From Leptodactylus fallax (taxonomy: Eukaryota; Chordata; Amphibia; Anura; Leptodactylidae), in assembly GCA_947044405.1 (NCBI GenBank), contig CAMRHE010000331.1:1860001-1924000 (forward strand): a DNA stretch of 64,000 bases, read 5' to 3'. The stretch's first letter is position 1. Every line of letters begins with the position of its first letter. Under the pieces are notes generated by a model that saw only the letters and a list, made by a program, of their open reading frames with translations, ran no database searches and was not told where the DNA came from. Positions 57,429 to 64,000 of the stretch are shown here, piece after piece. The position numbers and the translations under genes are program-made.

Positions 57429-60400
57429 ATGGAAAGAGACAGAAACAAGATGGCGGAAAGTCTATTAAATCTCACCCTAGAGATCATCTACCAGCTTACT
57501 GGAGAGGTGAGAGATTCTGATGATGTCACATTACATCATTCTTATCTATAGTAATAACAGATGATATGACTGGAGAGGTGATGGACTCTGCACATGTATG
57601 TAGTGATATTTATTAATGTGTCTCCCCATAACCAGGATTACACAGTAGTGAAGAAGACCTCTAGTAGGCGCTGTCAGACCCTTGTATTTGATGGATGGAG
57701 AGGAACCCTGAGCCCATTCCCGGGGCCTCCACCTCATCCCTTGAAAAATGAGGAGATCAATGGACAGAAGATCCTAGAACTCACCAACAAGATGCTGGAG
57801 CTGCTGACTGGAGAGGTGACACTGCTGGGAATGCTGGGACATTATACAGTAACTGGAGGGGTCTGGGGGATGACTGTATCATTGTGTTGTCAGGTTCCTA
57901 TAAGGTGTCAGGATGTCGCTGTCTATTTCTCCATGGAGGAGTGGGAGTATTTAGAAGGACACAAGGATCTGTACAAGGAGGTGATGATGGAGGACCACCA
58001 GCCCCTCACATCACCAGGTAATAGACATGACTATATACACATGGACTTCCATTATTTGTATGTACAGAATGAATTCAGTCCCTGTCTGTGTTTCCTACAG
58101 GTAGATCCAGTAAGAGGACAACACCGGAGAGATGTCCCAGTCCTCTTCTTCCACAGGATGATCAGGTAGATGGAGATATTCCCTATGATGTGTAGACGGG
58201 CTGTGAAGTCCTTGTGGTCAGTCTTGGGTTATCCAGCAGTATTAGATGGTTTATACTTGTGTAATGAGAGGTGGAGATGGAGGATAAAGCTGACCATAGA
58301 CATTACATGTTGTCTGGATCTTCTCACAATCTTCTGGCTATGGAGACTGCTGGTTGGAATAAGGAACCATCAGGTTGGATTTCTACCGATCTGATCTAAT
58401 AATTTTCCAAAGAACCTTGATGTATCTGGTAGAATCTGATCTCCTCCACCTGAACTATGTCTAGCAATGCTGAATATACATTTATAGGACATTCTTGAGA
58501 TTCTCCTTGAACTGTCATCTATAATCTATGTCCATCTATTTGGCTCAGATTAATCTTTTGCTCATCTAGAATTTTCTATTGACTTTTACTTTATTTGTTT
58601 GACTTCATTTCCATCAGGATAAAGACCTGAACAATATTAATGCCATAGACGTAAAGATAAAAGAAGAGTCCTATGTGAGTGGTGATGAGGAGTGTGAGGA
58701 GGACATTCCTAGAGGGAACCGCCCAGGTGAGGAGTCGCCACTAAATATACCACAGAACAGTCACAGATTCTCCTCATTCCTGACTGCTACAATTCTGTGT
58801 CCTGATTTTTCAGCTGTATATTGCCGTATTCAGCTCAATACAAGTAATACATGAATATAAATGTGATACCGCTATAGGTGATAACACGCTGCACATTTAT
58901 AATATGATGTAGAAATACCGTTGGAACAAGAACCAGTCTGTGGCCAAACAAGCATATAATAGGGCAAAAAACTGGAGGAGAGAGAATTTGTTCATCTGGA
59001 GGCCACGGGAAGAATCCAACATCACAAAATTAATAGGAATAGTTTGACGGAAAACAGACAGAGGTTCTGAATATGTTGGGGAGATATTGGAAAATCTTAT
59101 GATTTGTCAAACATTGTTGATCGGATCTTTCAACAACCCTCAAGTCATATACAGAAGAGGTAAAAACCTTCATGATATTCTAGTACAGTCATTTTCTGCC
59201 TCTTCAAATGGGAGAGACCTGGAGAGCGACAGAAATGACCCCCTTTAGATGCGGAGAATGTAGTGCCTGTCCCTTCATTAAAAGTGGAGAAGTATTCAGT
59301 AGTCTCAGTACAGGTCGTACCTAAGAGAGTTGGGATTTTGTCAACTGTAAAACAGTGGGAGTAGTCTATCTGATAACCTGTCCATGCCCCAAGAATTACG
59401 TACTGTGTGTGAGACACTCCGGTGTCTAAACATGTATGGTCAATGCACCAGGGCGATGTCAAGTGTCCAGGCCTTTGATTAGATAAGACCTCCAAAGAAG
59501 GTGGGGACTGGGACAACGTTATTTTGCACAAAGAGGCACAGTGGATCTACAGACTTGATCGTTTCGATCTGCAGGTCCAATAAAAGGAATAGGATTATGT
59601 CATTAATAACAGACAATTACCTAACACAACTAGAGATGGGCGAATTGACTCGTAACCAACTGGGTTTGTCCCAAATATTCTCATATTGTTATATTTTTTA
59701 CAAAACAGTCCTGTGATTGGGCCTTAACGGTGACCTGAGCATGCCAAGTGTTATGACGTCATGACGCTTGACGTGCCCATGTGACCGCTGGTGGCCCAAT
59801 CAGAGGCGTCAGCCGTTATCCCTGGGATAATGATGTTACATAAGAGTGCCGGACGTCACGCAGAAAGTGCCAGACGCTGCAAGGAGGCCCAACAGGGATA
59901 ACGGAAGGTGAATATGATTTTTTTTTTTTACACCGCCACTTATTATACTCAGGGGTTCTGAAGAGACTAGAGCTGTGATGGTAAACCTATGGCACCAACG
60001 CCAGAAAGGGCACTCAGAGCCCTCTCTGTTGGCACGCACGCTGTCGCCCTGATTGCTCTCTAATGGGAAATCCGGTACAGGATTCCCTGTTAGTGAGCGA
60101 TCACTTCTTTCAGCTGTATGTACAAATGCACATACAATTGAAAGCTGTCAGTGTAGGCCATGGGACAGCGACTTACACTGACTGCAGAGTGTGACCTCTG
60201 CCCCGACGCAGGCGCAATGACATAAGTCTTCAGCGCCTGCAGTCAGAAGAAGGAGGACGCCCGGTTGCTCTTCGTGGGACTTCATGTAAGTATCATATAA
60301 TACTGTGTGTGGGGGCCCACTTTGGAGCATATAATACTGTGTGTGGGGGCTTCTGTGGAGCATATAATACGTGTGTGGGGGGCCTACTGTGGAGCATATA

Positions 60401-63400
60401 ATACTGTGTGGGGGCCACTGTGGGCATATAATACTGTGTGGGGGCCACTGTGGAGCATATAATACTGTGTGGGGGCCACCGTGGAGCATATAATACTGTC
60501 TGAGGACCACTGTGGAGCATATAATACTGAGAGAGGACCACTCTGTAGCATATAATACTGTGTTGGGGCCACTCTGAAATATATAATACTGTCTGGAGGC
60601 CACTTCAGAGCGCATTTTACTGTCTGGGGGCCCTTCACTATTTATATCACACAGTATCTGTTTTATAGCAGACATGTGATATTATTACAGGCTGTAATAA
60701 CATTGCACGATCAATATAAAACAGATCCTAGTTAATTTGAGGTTAAATTGCCGTGTTGGCACTTTGCAATAATCTAGTGGATTTTGGGTTGCAGTTTGGG
60801 CACTCGGTCTCTAAAAGGTTCGACATCACAGCTCTAGAGTATAATAATGTCACTCTTCACTTTGACATAACTTTGACTGTGTTTGCCTTAGAAAGCTAGA
60901 AATTTGATAGGTTTTTAGGAGCCCTGACAGTGTCATACACTATGTTTTATAGATATATAGTCCTAGGAGCCCTGACAGTGTCATACACTATGTTTTATAG
61001 ATATATAGTCCTAGGAGCCCTGACAGTGTCATACACTATGTTTAATAGATATATATAGTACTATAATGTTGTACCGTGTTAGCCATAGAAAGTAGTGGAA
61101 GAGTGAAGAAATCAGGCGAGATAATACACCATTATTTTAGTAAGATATATAATAAGTTATATATTATCTCTCAGCCTGTATATAATCAGTGATATAGTGT
61201 ATGGGGGATCGGATGAGATGGCTTCAGCCAAGCAAGCATTTAGGTAACACATGTATGACCAACCTATCGGTATAAACAGAAACATAAGGTAAAGGATCTC
61301 CACAAATCGTACATACATGATAACTAAATATGTACTGCACGCATGTGACTAATAATATCATTTATATGTTATATATAGGCAGTGGAGGTAGGCGGATGTA
61401 AGAAAGATAAGTGGTGTCAACACAAGATAAGCGGCCCCACAAATCCAAAACACATGACACTAGTTGAGCACATGTCATCCATGTTGAGTTGATAACATTT
61501 AGTCATTACACATAGGCAGTGGAGACAAGTTAATGGGCTGCCCCTTTTTGGTATATATTTACATGGACTCTATACCCATGTTAGGGAATTATCCCAGTCT
61601 ATTGATAGGAGGGAGCTTTCATCTGTCCTCTGGAGCTGCGGGCACCGCTTATCTTTCTATATTAGGAGCATCCCCAGTGGTCAGTGATGGCTTCCTGGAC
61701 TTCCCGCTGCCCATTCTGTTCACCACTTACTGCTAAAGACTCCAACACTATCCCCCTCCCCTGTCCTGTGGCTCTGACTAATCTCACTGTGCGGGGCCCC
61801 GGATATCTCAGTCTAATGGTTTCCTGGCTGACACTTCAGGGATTACATTAATGGGAATGGTCATGGTTTCACATGGCAGTATATAGAATTATTATGTACA
61901 GAGAGGTTTTATACAGGAGCAGTTGTATATTCGCTCTGCACCCTGTGTTATTGAATTCTTCTTCTTATTATATTGTCTATGAGATCTTTTGGGAAAAAAA
62001 TAGAAACTGATCTGGGTGTATAAATGGCAATTTTCTATGCTGAATGAATGTATGAATGTTTGAGTAATGAGATCTACCAGGAAAAGGTATCCATGTTAGT
62101 GACAGCAGCCACAACCAGTTACTGACACTACAAGTGTAAAATTTATATAGAAGTCCCACAAAATATCAATAGAGATTGATTTTTGAGATTATTTTAAAAA
62201 TAGTAAAATCCTTTTTATTTATCACAGATGACTGTACCAGGAGCTCGGAGGGACATCTGATATCTACAGATTATAAAGCAGAAGATCATGGTATCACACA
62301 AGATCCATATGGAGAACATGTCATTACCCCAGATATACCCTCAGCCCTTCACAGCAAAGATCTATCATCTGATCCTGATAAACAGGCCCTATCTTCTGAT
62401 TCATCACAGACTGTGAAGGAAAAGAAAAGTCACCATAGTGGTGTTGTACATCAGAGAACTCACACAGGGGAGAAGCCATTTTCATGTTCAGAATGTGGTA
62501 AATGTTTTACTTATAACTCAGAGCTTGTTAGACATCAAAGAATTCACACAGGAGAGAAGCCATTTTCATGTTCAGAATGTGGGAAATGTTTTACTTATAA
62601 CGCAGAGCTTGTTAGACATCAAAGAATTCACACAGGAGAGAAGCCATATTCATGTTCAGAATGTGGGAAATGTTTTACTTATAACTCAGAGCTTGTTAAA
62701 CATCAAAGAATTCACACAGGAGAGAAGCCATATTCATGTTCAGAATGTGGGAAATGTTTTGCAGAGAAATCGACTCTTGTTAAACACCAAAGGACTCACA
62801 CAGGAGAGAAGCCATATTCATGTTCAAAATGTGGGAAATGTTATGCTGGTAAATCAGATCTTGTTAAACATCAAAGAACTCACACAGGAGAGAAGCTATT
62901 TTCATGTTCAGAATGTGGGAAAGGTTTTACTCTGAAGTCATGTCTTGTCAAACATCATAAGACTCACATAGTGGAAAAGCCATATTCATGTTCTGAATGT
63001 GGGAAATATTTTACTCAGCAAACAGATCTTGATATACACCAAAGAAATCACACAAGAGAGAAGCCATATTCATGTTCTGAATGTGGGAAATGTTATACAG
63101 ATAAGTCAACTCTTGTTAAACATAAAATTATTCACACAGGAGAGAAGCCATATTCATGTGCAGAATGTGGAAAATGTTATATTCGTAACTCAGAGCTTGT
63201 TTTACACCAAAGAACTCACACAGGAGAGAAGCCATATTCTTGTTCTGAATGTGGGAGATGTTTTAGTTGTAAATCAACTCTTGTTGAACATAAAATAATT
63301 CACACAGGAGAGAAGCCATATTCATGTTTTGAATGTCGGAGATGTTTTAGATGTAAATCAACTCTTATTGACCATCAGAGAACTCACACAGGAGAGAAGC

Positions 63401-63564
63401 CATTTGCATGTTCTGAATGTAACAAATGTTTTGCACATAAATCAACTCTTGTTGACCATCAGAGAACTCACACAGGAGAGAAGCCATATTCTTGTTCAAA
63501 ATGTGACAAACGTTTTGCACATAAATCAACTCTTGCTAAACATAAAAGAACTCACACAGGATAA
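57429..63564 (+). CDS. KRAB-like C2H2 zinc-finger protein, unit D (six coding exons, 630 aa)
   Basis: Coding exons 57429-57506, 57636-57815, 57894-58017, 58101-58165, 58618-58726 and 62228-63564 join in frame for 631 codons with the stop. The start exon and KRAB A-box-like exon match unit A. The second exon has a diverged stretch ([20 protein letters not shown]) between near-identical flanks. In the acidic exon the proximal donor used by eye in other units (ACAG|GTAACC) reads AGAG|GGAACC, so only the donor 12 nt downstream (CCAG|GTGAGG) is usable; it keeps the frame and adds GNRP-type residues. The last intron contains Penelope-like and hAT insertions. The 13-finger array is intact. Expected role: nuclear DNA-binding regulator. 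Confidence 0.85.
58931..59632 (+). pseudogene. Penelope-like relic in unit D, 5' part deleted
   Basis: The intron sequence 'gtagaaataccgttggaaca' joins directly to 'ccagtctgtggccaaacaag', removing the RT region seen in units A-C. What remains is the Cys-rich region ([10 protein letters not shown] at about 59250) and '[13 protein letters not shown]' (about 59360), with a frameshift ('acccccttt'). Confidence 0.75.
59973..60831. mobile_element. Non-autonomous hAT element in unit D intron
   Basis: Ends are ctgtgatggtaaacct and, inverted, ctgtgatgtcgaacct. The right flank has CTCTAGAG (60832-60839) and the left flank CTAGAG, an 8-bp duplication with 2 bp lost. Unit C has the uninterrupted site (gaagagactctagagtataa at about 33323). 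Inside are a ~30-bp minisatellite and a reversed piece of repeat R. Confidence 0.85.
60285..60620. repeat. ~30-bp minisatellite inside the hAT element
   Basis: About ten units of 'gtggagcatataatactgtg' plus 'tgggggccac', the reverse complement of the array at 23960-24190. Units shorten and drift toward the right. Confidence 0.85.
60918..61055 (+). repeat. 48-bp tandem repeat, three units
   Basis: 'ggagccctgacagtgtcata' plus 'cactatgttttatagatata' and 'tagtccta' starts at 60918, 60966 and 61014. Unit C has related but unexpanded sequence at about 33410-33490. Confidence 0.9.
61056..61125 (-). mobile_element. Penelope-like terminal fragment
   Basis: 'actataatgttgtaccgtgt' and 'tagccatagaaagtagtgga' match 42290-42350, the extreme 3' end of the Penelope-like family on the minus strand. 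Confidence 0.7.
61126..62227. other. Distal part of the last intron, unit D
   Basis: Most of it matches unit C (35231-35718). A stretch of about 370 bp (61433-61803) is absent from C, which reads 'gataagcggcatctcagtct' across the point. No gene is supported; the ORF at 61533 has no family features. Confidence 0.45.
62228..63564 (+). CDS. Terminal zinc-finger exon of the unit D gene (13 fingers)
   Basis: The acceptor is at 62227/62228 and the stop TAA at 63562-63564. Finger 1 begins at 62479. Contact residues (-1,2,3,6) are YSER, YAER, YSEK, ESTK, GSDK, LSCK, QTDI, DSTK, RSEL, CSTE, CSTD, HSTD, HSTK. Fingers 1-3 are almost identical, as are 12-13. Fingers 6-7 correspond to the relic fingers beyond the stops of units A, B and C, so this array best shows the ancestral 3' half. 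The final linker is cut by a local change (ggagagaagcc to ggataagagcc), giving THTG-stop. Confidence 0.9.
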
Positions 63565-63815
63565 GAGCCATATTCCTATTCAGAATGGTGAAAGTGTTTT
63601 GCCTGTAGGGGTCTTTTCACACTAATTTTCTGTCCATGTGCTATTCGTGAGAAATATAGGACATAACATGGACTCATTGTAAGCAATGGGGCCATTCACA
63701 CATTTGTTATGTGTATTTTGTTTTGTTAACAAAATTATGTTATGGACTATTTTCTTTCTCATTTCTCTCCTCGTCTCGGGCATTCTACATGGACATCATT
63801 TCTGTGCTGTCCTTC

Positions 63816-63846
<31 letters not shown>

Positions 63847-64000
63847 TTTGCTTGGTGACGGTACATGTAAATACACGAGGATATACAACGCCTGTTCTTT
63901 TTCAGTCCACAAAATGGATAGTTAGCGTCAATCCATTCTTAGACATCACACAGGAAGAAGCCAAATTATTATAACCAATTCATCTTTAATTACACATCAA
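63565..64000. other. 3' flank of unit D with MITE left arm and poly(T) run
   Basis: A few finger codons persist after the stop (SEW.[14 protein letters not shown]), then the MITE end 'gtaggggtcttttcacacta' (63606-63625). A run of about 22 T lies near 63817-63838. From 63840 the sequence matches the flank of unit A (about 7690-7850). Confidence 0.6.

Noticed and set aside
60148..60675. 175-codon minus-strand ORF with repeated YYMLH/TVLYAP units
   Set aside because: It is the 30-bp minisatellite within the non-autonomous hAT; the period being divisible by three keeps it open.

Overview
The window reads as nuclear DNA of a frog (Anura). The evidence is a tandem cluster of zinc-finger genes with the compact N-terminal exon set typical of amphibian KRAB-like C2H2 genes, plus a dense mix of repeats common in anurans: Penelope-like, DIRS, Ty3/Gypsy, hAT, Tc1, CR1/L2-like LINE and TTAA-type MITE sequences. 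The species cannot be named from the sequence alone.

Layout. Four paralogous gene units lie in the same orientation (+). Unit A spans about 630-7980 (coding 1843-7131), unit B about 11700-20000 (12974-19272), unit C about 27850-37100 (28573-36878) and unit D about 56000 to the window end (57429-63564). In every unit the same six coding exons can be spliced with GT-AG sites and no frame break, giving predicted proteins of 581, 637, 571 and 630 aa. Exon order is: a 26-codon start exon ending LTGE; a 60-codon exon ending LTGE; a KRAB A-box-like exon; a short linker exon; an acidic exon ending in a pair of alternative donors 12 nt apart; and one large exon with the finger array (11, 13, 11 and 13 fingers). 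The N-terminal exons are nearly identical between units. The finger arrays have diverged by internal two- and three-finger duplications, loss of zinc ligands, stop codons and patching. The last intron of each unit holds decayed Penelope-like sequence that was present before the units duplicated. Later insertions, such as a Tc1 element in C and a non-autonomous hAT in D, can be dated because the other units keep the empty site.

Between the units. Region A-B (about 8000-11600) holds a DIRS tyrosine-recombinase relic, a SPIN-like hAT fragment and a low-copy repeat. Region B-C (about 20000-27700) holds a second DIRS relic, a pol-deleted Gypsy element with one long and one truncated LTR, a hAT-derived MITE and an autonomous-type hAT pseudogene. 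Region C-D (about 37100-56000) holds a broken gene of an unexplained metazoan family, a third DIRS relic, a Tc1 pseudogene, an internally deleted Penelope-like element with an intact GIY-YIG region, a second hAT pseudogene with a large 35-bp minisatellite, and a Gypsy pol remnant with in-frame 41-aa repeats. A head-to-tail Penelope-like pair follows.

How the parts relate. Only the four zinc-finger genes look like functional cellular genes, probably nuclear sequence-specific DNA-binding regulators. All recognised transposon ORFs are truncated or frame-broken except parts of the two GIY-YIG-bearing Penelope-like ORFs. The most informative signals are how the finger arrays are being remodelled (including replacement of finger sequence by a MITE end also found in the 3' flank), complementary loss of candidate 5' elements in units C and D, hammerhead-like cores in the Penelope-like ends, the SPIN-like fragment and the broken orphan-family gene.
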